The notes under the pieces: generated by a model | What the model was told of the DNA's origin: nothing | The model's database searches: none | The model's input: the letters and a program-made list of their open reading frames with translations, nothing else | Shown here: positions 1 to 7,103 of the stretch, piece by piece | How positions within the stretch are numbered: position 1 is the first letter of the stretch | How the letters are laid out: the number at the start of each line of letters is the position of its first letter | Assembly: GCA_964633205.1 (NCBI GenBank) | Contig: CAZWFN010000103.1 | Coordinates: 1-23,373, forward strand | DNA: 23,373 nt | Reading direction: 5' to 3' | Source: CAYVQE01 sp964633205 | Lineage (GTDB): Bacteria; Myxococcota; B64-G9 | Position numbers and translations under genes: made by a program

Positions 1-44
1 CTTCGCCGCTCATCCGAACCGAAGCGCAATACCGGTTCTCATTA

Positions 45-1256
45 TCAGTACAGAAAACCGAACAGCCACAAGGGAACGGTGTGGCCGTGTCCGATCTCGA
101 GGTCGTCGGCCACCACCCAGGCCTGGGCCGCGCTGGCCACCTGCTTGCGGGTCTTCCTGCGGCCGCCGACTTCGAAGACCCGCTCGCCCACCTGGAAGTC
201 GCCCCGCCGCGGCGCGCGCAGCCCATGACCGGCGCCGGCGAGCTGGCTGGCGAAGAAGGATTCGCGCACCGCACCGGTGGCGTCCTGCGGGTCCAACCGG
301 GCCGCCACCGCCAGCAGCAGGTTGGGGTTTTCCAACAGCAGCTTCGGCCGCCGGCGGGTGACGGTGGTCCCGCTGCCGGCCGGCAGGACCCGTCGGATCA
401 AGCCCGAGCGTTCCAGGTGGTCCAGGTAGCTGTACAAGGTCTGGCGGGCGATGCCCAAGTCGCTGGCCAGCCGGTCCAGATTGATCTGGTGGGGCGGACT
501 GGTGGCGAGCTGCCACAGAATCTTCTTCAAGGCCGGAACACCTGCCGGGCGCATACCGGTCACCGGCGGGATGTCCTGATAGAGCACCTGCTCGATCACG
601 TTGCGCAATCGGTGGAGGTAGGTCGTCTCCTGCTCGATGCCGAAGGGATAGGCGCCGTGTTGCAGGTACTCGGCCATCAGCCCCAGCACCGGCCCGGCCT
701 CGAGGATGCGCGCGGCGCAGTCGGCGTGCTCGTCCAGCAGGTGTTCGAGATCAAGGGCCGGGTGGTGGCGGTTGGCCACCAAGGCCATGAACTCGCGCAA
801 GCTCATCGCGGGCAGGTGGTGGAACACGGCCCGGCGCGAGAGGTCGGCCTTGGCCGCCTGTAACTCGATCGTCGAGCTGCCCGAGACCACCAGCCGGGCC
901 TGCGGGAAGGAATCGGCCAGGCTCTTGACCGCCCGGGCCCAGCCGGGGCTCTTGTGCACCTCGTCGACGACCAGCAAGCGGCCGCCCGATTTGAAGAACT
1001 GCTCGCCGATGGGATACAGGCCGACGGCCTCGACCCGGATGTGGTCGGCCGACAGGTAGAGCACTTCACCGGGGGCTGGCTCCGACGACCGGATGTGCTG
1101 CAGCAGTAGGGTGGTCTTGCCCGTGCCGCGGGCTCCGGAGAGCACGATCAGCGGTTGCGCCCAGTCGATGTGCTGGTGCAAAAAACGCTGCATCCAGCTG
1201 GGCACCGCCCGCAGCAACCGGGCCTGGATTTCGAGGAATGGATTCAGATCGAGCAT
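45..1256 (-). CDS. AAA ATPase with DUF4143-type C-terminal region
   Basis: A 403-residue protein of the widespread bacterial and archaeal AAA_14/DUF4143 family; the cellular role of this family is not settled. Seen: Walker A GARGTGKTT at residues 41-49, Walker B LLVVDEVH at 94-101, a sensor-like VVSGSS at about 123-128, and the family's DLSRR at 138-142, a likely arginine finger. A winged-helix region follows (about 260-290, DLGIARQTLYSYLDHLERSG). The C-terminus holds an FEVGGRRKTRKQ segment and ends in PLWLFGFLY, an ending I recognise from this family, so the gene looks complete. The ATG lies only about 11 bases from a strong -10 box and has no good ribosome binding site, so the mRNA may be nearly leaderless. 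It is a single gene, transcribed away from the radical SAM gene's 3' end. Family assignment is firm; function is unknown. Confidence 0.88.
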   Translation of the reverse strand: MLDLNPFLEIQARLLRAVPSWMQRFLHQHIDWAQPLIVLSGARGTGKTTLLLQHIRSSEPAPGEVLYLSADHIRVEAVGLYPIGEQFFKSGGRLLVVDEVHKSPGWARAVKSLADSFPQARLVVSGSSTIELQAAKADLSRRAVFHHLPAMSLREFMALVANRHHPALDLEHLLDEHADCAARILEAGPVLGLMAEYLQHGAYPFGIEQETTYLHRLRNVIEQVLYQDIPPVTGMRPAGVPALKKILWQLATSPPHQINLDRLASDLGIARQTLYSYLDHLERSGLIRRVLPAGSGTTVTRRRPKLLLENPNLLLAVAARLDPQDATGAVRESFFASQLAGAGHGLRAPRRGDFQVGERVFEVGGRRKTRKQVASAAQAWVVADDLEIGHGHTVPLWLFGFLY

Positions 1257-1267
1257 ATCTCTAGTGC

Positions 1268-1295
1268 ATCATACATAAAAGCTGATTTATGTCAA
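1268..1295 (-). promoter_or_regulatory. Sigma70 promoter of the AAA/DUF4143 gene
   Basis: On the minus strand a perfect TTGACA (plus positions 1290-1295) is followed after 16 bases by TATGAT (1268-1273). Transcription would start near 1261-1262, leaving about 5-6 bases before the ATG at 1256. The surrounding 60 bases are strikingly AT-rich against the local background. Inferred from consensus match only. Confidence 0.72.
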
Positions 1296-1309
1296 ATGCA
1301 TTAGACATA
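1288..1309. promoter_or_regulatory. 22-bp near-perfect palindrome over the -35 box (candidate operator)
   Basis: The two halves pair at 10 of 11 positions: outer arms TATGTC and GACATA flank a centre of AATGCATT, and the only mismatch is the A/A pair at 1294 and 1303. It covers the -35 hexamer of the AAA/DUF4143 promoter, as expected for a repressor site. A second inverted repeat, ACATAAA-N6-TTTATGT (1273-1292), lies in the spacer and overlaps both boxes. The binding protein is unknown; autoregulation is possible, but the product has only a winged-helix-like segment. Confidence 0.55.
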
Positions 1310-1345
1310 GTTTTGGAGCCGATGAGTGCCTTCCCGGTGGCGGGC

Positions 1346-2404
1346 TCAGTCGATCAGGTTGGTCAGGCCGGCCTCGCGGGCGGCGCGGCGGGCGGCGGCC
1401 ACCTCCTCGGCGTTGACCGGCCGGGCGATGCGCGGGTGGGCGCGGGCCTGGTGGGCCGGGTGGTACTGGCCCATGATGTTGACCGCCGTGTCGGTGCCGA
1501 GCTCGCTGGCCACCCAGCGCACGAAGCGCTCGCTGCCGGCGATGCCGTGCGGCATGACCAGGTGGCGGATCAGCAGCCCGCGGCGGGCCACCCCGCGGGC
1601 GTCCACGTCCAGCGTGCCCACCTGGCGCTGCATCTCGGCGATGGCCGCGGCCGCCCGCTCGGGGTAGTCCTCGGCGCCGGCCGAGTACCGGGCCGCCTGC
1701 TCGCCGTCCTGGTACTTGAAATCCGGCAGGTAGATGTCGACCACGCCGTCGAGCAGGCGGATGCTCTCCAGCGCGTCGTAGCCGCCGGTGTTGTAGACCA
1801 GGGGGATGCGCAGGCCGGATGCGGCGGCCAGCCGCAGCGCGCGCAGCAGCCCGGGCAGCTGGTGGCTGGGCGTGACCCAGTTGATGTTGTGGCAGCCGCG
1901 TCGCTGCAGCGACAGCATGGTCTGGGCCAGCGCCTCCGGCTCGACCGGCCGGCCGCGGCCCAGGTGGGCGATCTCCCAGTTCTGGCAGAAGACGCACAGC
2001 AGGTTGCAGCGCGACAGGAACACGGTGCCCGAGCCGCCGCGGCCGGCCAGCGGCGGCTCCTCGCCGAAGTGCGGCCCCGCCGAGGCCAGCTCGGGCACCA
2101 CCCCGGCGCCGCACAGGCCGCGCTCGCCCCGAATGCGGTTGTCACCGCAGGCGCGGGGGCACAGGTCGCAGGCCTTCAGCTTGGCGTAGAGCGCCTGCTC
2201 GCGTTTTTCCAGCTCGCCGCTGCGGGCCAGCCGGACGTAACCGGGCGCGCGGCCCTCGGCGGCCGCATCCTGCGGGCTCGGCTCCTCCATGGACGTTCGC
2301 CCCCGGCGTTTGGCGTCGGCGGCGGCCAGACGCCCCGGGCCGAGCAGCCCGGCGCCGGCCGCGGCCAGCGCGGTAGATAGAAAGTCGCGGCGGTTCGATG
2401 CCAT
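1346..2404 (-). CDS. Tat-signal radical SAM protein, PflX-like (COG1313)
   Basis: A 352-residue iron-sulfur protein of the PflX group of the radical SAM superfamily, related to pyruvate formate-lyase activating enzymes; its substrate is unknown. Seen: a twin-arginine signal at the N-terminus (RRDFLS at residues 5-10, then an Ala/Gly/Leu-rich stretch and a likely cleavage site near LAAADA at 26-31). An extra cysteine cluster follows (C79, C82, C86, C98), then the radical SAM motif CNLLCVFC (C133, C137, C140; CX3CX2C) and QNWEI, typical of this group. The start at 2404 is preferred over the ATG at 2428 because AGGAGG lies 9 bases upstream and it puts the RR motif close to the N-terminus. A Tat signal implies export of a folded cofactor protein, unusual for a radical SAM enzyme, which needs reductant and SAM. 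The signal may alternatively be retained only as an anchor. Confidence 0.87.
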   Translation of the reverse strand: MASNRRDFLSTALAAAGAGLLGPGRLAAADAKRRGRTSMEEPSPQDAAAEGRAPGYVRLARSGELEKREQALYAKLKACDLCPRACGDNRIRGERGLCGAGVVPELASAGPHFGEEPPLAGRGGSGTVFLSRCNLLCVFCQNWEIAHLGRGRPVEPEALAQTMLSLQRRGCHNINWVTPSHQLPGLLRALRLAAASGLRIPLVYNTGGYDALESIRLLDGVVDIYLPDFKYQDGEQAARYSAGAEDYPERAAAAIAEMQRQVGTLDVDARGVARRGLLIRHLVMPHGIAGSERFVRWVASELGTDTAVNIMGQYHPAHQARAHPRIARPVNAEEVAAARRAAREAGLTNLID

Positions 2405-2471
2405 CGCAATGGGCCTCCTGCGCTCCATTTTGGGCGCCGGGCCGCGGCGGTCAAGTCCCCCGGGGATGATT

Positions 2472-3605
2472 TCAGGGCCGCTTTTCGATCGGCCGGTACT
2501 TGCGGTCGAAGCCGCCCATGTAGTTGGTGGTCGGCCGGATCAGGCGGTTGTCGGCGTACTGCTCCAGGATGTGGGCGATCCAGCCGGCGGTGCGGGCGGC
2601 GGCGAAGATGCAGGTGAAGAACTCCTTGGGGATGCCCAGCGCCCGTTGCACGGTGGCCGAGTAGAAGTCCACGTTGGGCCGGATGCCCTTGCGATCCAGC
2701 ACCACCTGCTCGATGCGGTGCTGTATGTCGTGGTAGCACTGCAGGTCGGCGCGCCGGCAGAGCTTCTCCGACATGCGCCGCAGGTGGGCCGAGCGCGGAT
2801 CTTCGGTCTTGTACATCCGGTGGCCGAAGCCCATGATGCGCTTGTCGCGATCGAGCATGGAGTCGATGTAGGCCTCGACCCGGCGCGGCTTTTCGATCTG
2901 CTCGATCATCTCCATGACCTTGGTATTGGCGCCGCCATGCAACGGACCCTTGAGGCTGGCCAGCGAGGCGGTCAGCGCCGAGTGCATGCCGGCCAGGGTG
3001 GATACGGTGGCCCGGGCGGCGAAGGTCGACGCGGCCAGACCGTGGTCGGCGTGCAGCATCAGCAGGGTATCGAAGGCCCGGGCCTCGGTCTTGCCCGGCA
3101 TCTTGCCGCGGAACATATACAGGAAGTTGGCGGCGAAGTTGGAGCGGGCGTCGGCACTCAGCAGCGGCTCGCCCTGGCGCAGCCGGGCCATGGTGGCGAT
3201 GATGGCCGCCACCTGGGGCAGGATGCGCTTGGCCTTGCGCATGTTGGCCGCGTCCGAGTTGTTGCCGCCGTCGGGGTCGAACATGCCCAGGGCGCTCAGC
3301 GCCACCCGCAGCACCACCATCGGGTTGGCGTTGGGCGGGCTGATGCGCAGCAGCTCGACGATCTGCGCCGGCAGGGTCATGTTGCCCACCAGCTCGGCCC
3401 GGAATTGGTCGAGCTGCTCGCGGTTGGGCAGCTCGCCGAACCACAGCAGGTGGACGGTCTCCTCGTAGGAGCAGCGGCCGGCCAGCTGGTCGATGTCGTA
3501 GCCCCGGTAGTAGAGCTTGCCGTTGGCCCCGTCGACGAAGGCCAGATTGGTATCGGCCGCCACCACGCTCTCGAGGCCGCGGACCGGTTTCTTGCGGCGC
3601 GCCAT
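2472..3605 (-). CDS. gltA: Citrate synthase (short type)
   Basis: A 377-residue citrate synthase, condensing acetyl-CoA with oxaloacetate in the TCA cycle. Seen: the catalytic residues expected for the family, H223 in PLHGGAN, H262 in GFGHRMY and D313 in PNVDFYS, plus the ADHG segment at 186-189 and the C-terminal GGFDRKYRPI. At this length, without the N-terminal extension of the E. coli hexameric enzyme, it is of the short class found in Gram-positive bacteria, archaea and many others. That class also includes 2-methylcitrate synthases, and no prp genes lie nearby to suggest this alternative. The start is supported by GGGAGGG five bases upstream. A TTGATT-N17-CACAAT promoter candidate lies 49 bases upstream. 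It is 67 bases from the radical SAM gene, so the two may be co-transcribed. Confidence 0.93.
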   Translation of the reverse strand: MARRKKPVRGLESVVAADTNLAFVDGANGKLYYRGYDIDQLAGRCSYEETVHLLWFGELPNREQLDQFRAELVGNMTLPAQIVELLRISPPNANPMVVLRVALSALGMFDPDGGNNSDAANMRKAKRILPQVAAIIATMARLRQGEPLLSADARSNFAANFLYMFRGKMPGKTEARAFDTLLMLHADHGLAASTFAARATVSTLAGMHSALTASLASLKGPLHGGANTKVMEMIEQIEKPRRVEAYIDSMLDRDKRIMGFGHRMYKTEDPRSAHLRRMSEKLCRRADLQCYHDIQHRIEQVVLDRKGIRPNVDFYSATVQRALGIPKEFFTCIFAAARTAGWIAHILEQYADNRLIRPTTNYMGGFDRKYRPIEKRP

Positions 3606-3653
3606 GGATCCCTCCCGCGCTGTATCGATCCGGCCGGATTGCCGGAATGGAGC

Positions 3654-3682
3654 ATTGTGGACCAGGCGGCCGCCGGAATCAA
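3654..3682 (-). promoter_or_regulatory. Candidate promoter of citrate synthase
   Basis: On the minus strand TTGATT (plus 3677-3682), a 17-base spacer and CACAAT (3654-3659, four of six matches to TATAAT). Transcription would start near 3647, giving a leader of about 40 bases that contains the GGGAGGG ribosome binding site. Consensus match only. Confidence 0.45.
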
Positions 3683-3801
3683 GCGCGGTCGCGTCGGTTC
3701 GACTTCCGCTTTGCCGCTGGATGGCGGTATCGGCCGGCGGCCGACTTCGCTAAACTGCGGTCAGCGGCCGAGCGGAGCCGGCCGACCTGGAGCGTGAACA
3801 A

Positions 3802-4524
3802 ATGGCGCCAAACGAAAATTGCGAACCGGAAGAGGGTCCGCGGGGTAAGCGGCTGACGCGCAGCGGCTGGAACTACCTGGTCGATCTGGTAGCGCTGCTG
3901 CTGCTGCTGGGCCTGGTGGTCACCGGGCTGGTGATCGGGTTGGTGCTGCCGGCCGGCAGCGGCGGCCGCGGCGGCGGCGGCGGGCTCGAGCTGTGGGGCT
4001 GGGGCCGCCACGACTGGGGCGACCTGCACGCCTGGCTGTCGGCCTTTTTGGGCGGGGTGGTGCTGTTGCACCTGGTGCTGCACTGGCGCTGGGTCTGCAA
4101 GCAGACGCCCCGGCTGCTGGGCCTGCGGCCGGCGGCGGCCGGTGCTCAGCAGGCCCGCAGCGCCCGCATCGTGGGCTGCGGCCTGCTGGCGGTGCTGGTG
4201 CTGGGCCTGGTGGCCTTCGTCGGGCTGGCCCGCGATAACGTGGTGGCCGCCGCCGGGCGGGTGCGGCCGCGGGCGCCCCGCGCGGCGATCGGAGAAGAGC
4301 CAGCCGGTGGCGCCCGCCGCGAGCTGCACGGCGCGATGACCTTGGGCCAGGCGGCGCGGGCCAGCGGGCTGGCGCTGGCCGAGGTCAAGTCAAGGCTCGG
4401 CCTGCCGGCGGCCACGGCGGCCGCCGAGCGGCTGGGCCGGCTGCGGCGCCGGCTGGGGGTGAGCATGCACCAGCTGCGCCAGGCCCTCGGCGGGACCGGC
4501 ATGCCGGAGAAGCCGGTCCCTTGA
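3802..4524 (+). CDS. DUF4405-type membrane protein with C-terminal helical domain
   Basis: A 240-residue membrane protein. Seen: a hydrophobic helix at about 26-50, a glycine-rich loop (52-61), then WGRHDWGDLHAWLS and a second helix with H76, H90 and H94 (HLVLHWRW), the histidine pattern of DUF4405 proteins, which resemble b-type cytochrome subunits. A third helix lies at about 122-144. After a charged linker, residues 177-230 (GAMTLGQAARASGL to SMHQLRQAL) form a small helical domain of a type I have seen attached to other DUF4405 and ferredoxin-like membrane proteins, with a conserved MTL start and LGLP/LGRLRR segments. Heme binding and a role in membrane electron transfer are inferred. GGAG lies upstream of the ATG. 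The TAAACT at 3751-3756 could be a -10 box, but no -35 is evident. It diverges from citrate synthase. Confidence 0.75.
   Translation: MAPNENCEPEEGPRGKRLTRSGWNYLVDLVALLLLLGLVVTGLVIGLVLPAGSGGRGGGGGLELWGWGRHDWGDLHAWLSAFLGGVVLLHLVLHWRWVCKQTPRLLGLRPAAAGAQQARSARIVGCGLLAVLVLGLVAFVGLARDNVVAAAGRVRPRAPRAAIGEEPAGGARRELHGAMTLGQAARASGLALAEVKSRLGLPAATAAAERLGRLRRRLGVSMHQLRQALGGTGMPEKPVP
4492..4520 (+). terminator. Hairpin at the 3' end of the DUF4405-type gene
   Basis: GGGACCGGC (4492-4500) pairs perfectly with GCCGGTCCC (4512-4520) across an 11-base loop, with a smaller CCGG palindrome inside. It ends one base before the stop codon and has no T-run, so it is at best a weak or factor-dependent terminator between two convergent genes. 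Confidence 0.3.
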
Positions 4525-4555
4525 TGACGCCCGCCAATCGAGCCGGCGGTGCGGA

Positions 4556-4966
4556 TCAGGTGGGCCAGATCGCGTAGCGGGCCACGATGCTGGCGATGAA
4601 CACCACCAGCAGGATCCAGAAGAACACACCGATGGCGGTGGCCGCGGTCTGCTCGCGCTCGACCTCGCGGGCGGCCTCGCCGGGTGTAACCGGCGGGCTG
4701 GTGTGGCGCAGCGGCGGCACGGCCGCCGCCAGCAGCAGCATGATCACCAGGCCGATGATCAAAAAGCTCAGAAACGGCCGCCCCCACAGGCCCGGGCCCA
4801 CGGGCTCGAGCCAGATGCCCCCGGCCCAGATGGCCAAAAACAGCAGCAGGGCGAAGAACACGAAGCCCGACAGCGGCCCCGGGCCGGAGCGCGAGAAGGG
4901 CCAGACCAGCAGGGCCGCGAACAGCAGGGCGAAGACCAGGGCGAACAGGATATCGACGATCAGCAT
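4556..4966 (-). CDS. Small integral membrane protein, unknown function
   Basis: A 136-residue protein I do not recognise. Seen: strongly hydrophobic segments at about 3-23, 33-51, 64-86 and 110-128, so three or four membrane helices. Between the last two lies a short polar, charged loop (HTSPPVTPGEAAREVEREQ) that should face one side of the membrane. No catalytic or metal-binding motif is visible. The start has an excellent GGAGGTG ribosome binding site 5 bases upstream, which supports a real gene. It converges with the DUF4405-type gene, leaving 31 bases between the stops, and lies 114 bases downstream of the DUF72 gene on the same strand, so co-transcription with it is possible. Confidence 0.72.
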   Translation of the reverse strand: MLIVDILFALVFALLFAALLVWPFSRSGPGPLSGFVFFALLLFLAIWAGGIWLEPVGPGLWGRPFLSFLIIGLVIMLLLAAAVPPLRHTSPPVTPGEAAREVEREQTAATAIGVFFWILLVVFIASIVARYAIWPT

Positions 4967-5080
4967 GGCGTCACCTCCGGCGAGGTTTCAGTGCGACGGT
5001 GGATCTCGACTCGCCGTCGATCGCCGTGGAAGCAAATGCAGTGCCAGATAGCGGAGGTGGCCGGGGACCGTCGCCGCTGC

Positions 5081-5818
5081 TCAGCCGCCGCCCGTGACCA
5101 GTTCCCGAAAGCGCTGGGCGTCGCGCGGGGCACAGCCCTCGTCGGTGTTGTCGAAGAAGGCGTAGACGTCGCGGCCGGCGGCCAGCCAGCCGCGCGCTCG
5201 CTCGGCGAAGCCGGCCAGCAGGCCGCTGCTGTAGCGCGAGCGATAGGTGCGGCTGTGGCCGTGCAGGCGCAGGTAGGCCGCCGGGCCGGTGAGCGTGTCG
5301 AAACGCGGCCAGTCGGCCGCGTCGGAGACGACGTTGACCAGGCCGTTGTCGTCCAGGCAGCGCTCGGTCTCGGCGTCGAACCACGAGGGGTGGCGCAGCT
5401 CGAAGCAGTGGTGCGGGCCGCGGAAGTGGCGCTGGAGCAGATCCGCGAAGCGCTGCAGCCGGTCGAGGTCCTTGCGGAACGAAGCCGGCAGCTGGTAGAG
5501 CACGGCCGCCGCCTGCTCGCCCAGCGGCTGGCACTGCTGGCGGGCCTTGGCGATCGAGTCGCGTTCCACGGCCAGCCGGCGGGTGTGGGTCAGAAAGCGG
5601 TTGGCCTTGACCACGAAGGAAAACCAGTCCGGCACGCTGGCGCGCCATTTTTCCAATGTGCTGGAGCGTTGTTGGCCGTAGAAAGTGGCGTTGATCTCGA
5701 CCGCGCTGAATACCGTGGCGTAGTGCGCCAGCCAGTCTTTCTTGGGCACGTCGCGGTAGAAGTCATCGCGCCAGGAGTCATAGCTCCAGCCCGACAGTCC
5801 GATGATCGCTCGGGCCAT
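5081..5818 (-). CDS. DUF72 family protein (YecE-like)
   Basis: A 245-residue member of the DUF72/YecE family, predicted TIM-barrel proteins with no established biochemical role. Seen: the family opening IIGLSGWSYDSWRDDFYR (residues 5-22), EINATFYG (about 40-47), a VKANRFLTHTRRL segment, FELRHPSW (about 145-152), LRLHG (about 184-188), the DVYAFFDNTDEG strand (about 216-227) and a C-terminal DAQRFRELV. The ATG at 5818 is preferred to an ATG 39 bases further up because GGAGG lies 6 bases before it and the family motif begins there. Length is about normal for the family. It diverges from the cation transporter gene with about 158 bases between starts. Confidence 0.9.
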   Translation of the reverse strand: MARAIIGLSGWSYDSWRDDFYRDVPKKDWLAHYATVFSAVEINATFYGQQRSSTLEKWRASVPDWFSFVVKANRFLTHTRRLAVERDSIAKARQQCQPLGEQAAAVLYQLPASFRKDLDRLQRFADLLQRHFRGPHHCFELRHPSWFDAETERCLDDNGLVNVVSDAADWPRFDTLTGPAAYLRLHGHSRTYRSRYSSGLLAGFAERARGWLAAGRDVYAFFDNTDEGCAPRDAQRFRELVTGGG

Positions 5819-5976
5819 ATCGGCCTCCGGCGGACGGTTGGCGTCGCGGCGACGCACAGGAGGACAGGCTCCAGTTTCATCATCGCGCTCGGCGCGTAAA
5901 GGGCGGCCGGGCGCTTTTGCGCTCCATGGTCGATTGAGGTAAACCGGATGGCAGCGATGGGCTGCGGAGGCGCTCG

Positions 5977-6879
5977 ATGACGGAAGGCGGTCGGATCGCG
6001 GCCGGTCGGGCCGGCCGGCGGGTGACCTGGGTGGGGGTGGCTGGCAACGTGGTGCTGGTCGGCGCCAAGCTGATCGCCGGTCTGCTGGGCCACAGCCAGG
6101 CCATGGTGGCCGACGCCGTCCACTCGGTGTCGGACTTTTTGACCGACCTGGTGGTGCTGCTGGGTCTGCGCTTCGGCCGCCAGGACGCCGACGCCGATCA
6201 CCACTTCGGCCACGGCCGCATCGAGACGCTGGCCGCGGCGCTGGTGGGATTATCGCTGCTGCTGGTGGCCGGCTTCCTCGTCTACCAGGCGGCCGGACAG
6301 ATTCACGATCGCATCCACGACCTGCCGGTGGAGCCGCCCAACTGGTTGGCGCTGGCCGGGGCGATGGTGTCGATCGCGGTCAAGGAGGGGCTGTACCACT
6401 ACACCGTCCGGGTGGGCCGGCGCATCCGGAGCCCGGCAGTGACGGCCAACGCCTGGCATCACCGCTCGGATGCGCTGTCGTCGGCTGCGGCGTTGCTCGG
6501 CATCGGCGGCGCCATGATCCAACCCGATTGGGCGGTGCTCGATTCGCTGGCCGCGCTGGTGGTGGCGCTGCTGGTCGGCTGGGTGGGCCTGCGGGTGCTG
6601 CGGGACGGTCTGCGCGAGATGACCGACGCCGCGCCCAGGCCCGAGGTGGTGCGCGGAATAACGGCCTGCGCCGCCGAGGTCGATGGGGTCCAGCACTGCC
6701 ACGACGTCAAGGTGCGCACCTCGGGGGGGCAGTACCACGTCCACGTCCACATCACCGTCGACCGCGACCTGCGCGTCCACCAGGGCCACCGCATCGCCGA
6801 GCAGGTCGAGCGCTGCCTGCTCGACGCCTTCGACGACATGGGCGAGGTCATCGTCCACGTCGATCCCTCGGACGCGTAG
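5977..6879 (+). CDS. Cation diffusion facilitator transporter
   Basis: A 300-residue inner-membrane metal/proton antiporter of the CDF family (FieF/MMT1 type), expected to export divalent cations. Seen: about six hydrophobic helices in the first 215 residues; metal-site motifs HSVSD (H49, D53) in helix 2 and HHRSD (H161, D165) in helix 5; and HHFGHGRIE (75-83) between helices 2 and 3. A cytoplasmic C-terminal domain (about 220-300) has HDVKVRTSGGQYHVHVHITVD-like strands. HxxxD rather than DxxxD in both metal sites fits the zinc/iron-type rather than the manganese-type group, but the metal cannot be settled from sequence. GGAGG lies 6 bases before the ATG. No metal-responsive regulator is adjacent. 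Confidence 0.93.
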   Translation: MTEGGRIAAGRAGRRVTWVGVAGNVVLVGAKLIAGLLGHSQAMVADAVHSVSDFLTDLVVLLGLRFGRQDADADHHFGHGRIETLAAALVGLSLLLVAGFLVYQAAGQIHDRIHDLPVEPPNWLALAGAMVSIAVKEGLYHYTVRVGRRIRSPAVTANAWHHRSDALSSAAALLGIGGAMIQPDWAVLDSLAALVVALLVGWVGLRVLRDGLREMTDAAPRPEVVRGITACAAEVDGVQHCHDVKVRTSGGQYHVHVHITVDRDLRVHQGHRIAEQVERCLLDAFDDMGEVIVHVDPSDA

Positions 6880-6904
6880 CGGGGAGCCGGTCATCGAAGT
6901 GAGT

Positions 6905-6917
6905 AGACCTGACCCCG
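6905..6917 (-). repeat. Isolated relic of the RAYT-associated repeat
   Basis: AGACCTGACCCCG matches 13 of 13 bases of the outer arm of the palindrome beside the transposase gene at 9432-10367. It is in the orientation of that palindrome's right arm and lies 25 bases after the cation transporter stop. No second arm is evident, so it is either a solitary half repeat or an eroded copy. Confidence 0.6.
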
Positions 6918-6990
6918 GATTTGATTCCATTGACCACACGTCGGCATTTTTGATCCGCGGGCCGGTGCCGGGGTGGTATGCTGTCAGGTC

Positions 6991-7089
6991 ATGTCAGGCC
7001 CGAGAGCCAACCCACCCGAAGGGGCCGCGGTGACCGCCGTCACGGCCCTGATGTACCTGGCCGCCGAGCCGGTGTTGGCGGAAGCCTGA
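6991..7089 (+). CDS. Possible 32-residue leader ORF before the HelD-like gene
   Basis: An ATG-initiated ORF encodes a peptide starting MSGPRANPPEG and ending TALMYLAAEPVLAEA, with its stop 14 bases before the GTG of the HelD-like gene. An extended -10 type sequence, TGGTATGCT (6974-6982), would start transcription just before this ATG. There is no clear ribosome binding site and I recognise no family. It could be a leader peptide, the remnant of a deleted gene, or chance in GC-rich DNA. Confidence 0.22.
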   Translation: MSGPRANPPEGAAVTAVTALMYLAAEPVLAEA

Positions 7090-7103
7090 CCGCGAGGACC
7101 GCC

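Noticed and set aside
45..1256. Defence or toxin-antitoxin system
   Set aside because: The AAA/DUF4143 gene stands alone, with no partner gene, nuclease or antitoxin beside it; the family match alone does not support such a role.
2289..3797. Long plus-strand ORF antisense to citrate synthase
   Set aside because: It lies opposite a gene with all catalytic residues, its product is low-complexity Gly/Val/Ala/His-rich, and long antisense ORFs are expected in DNA this GC-rich.
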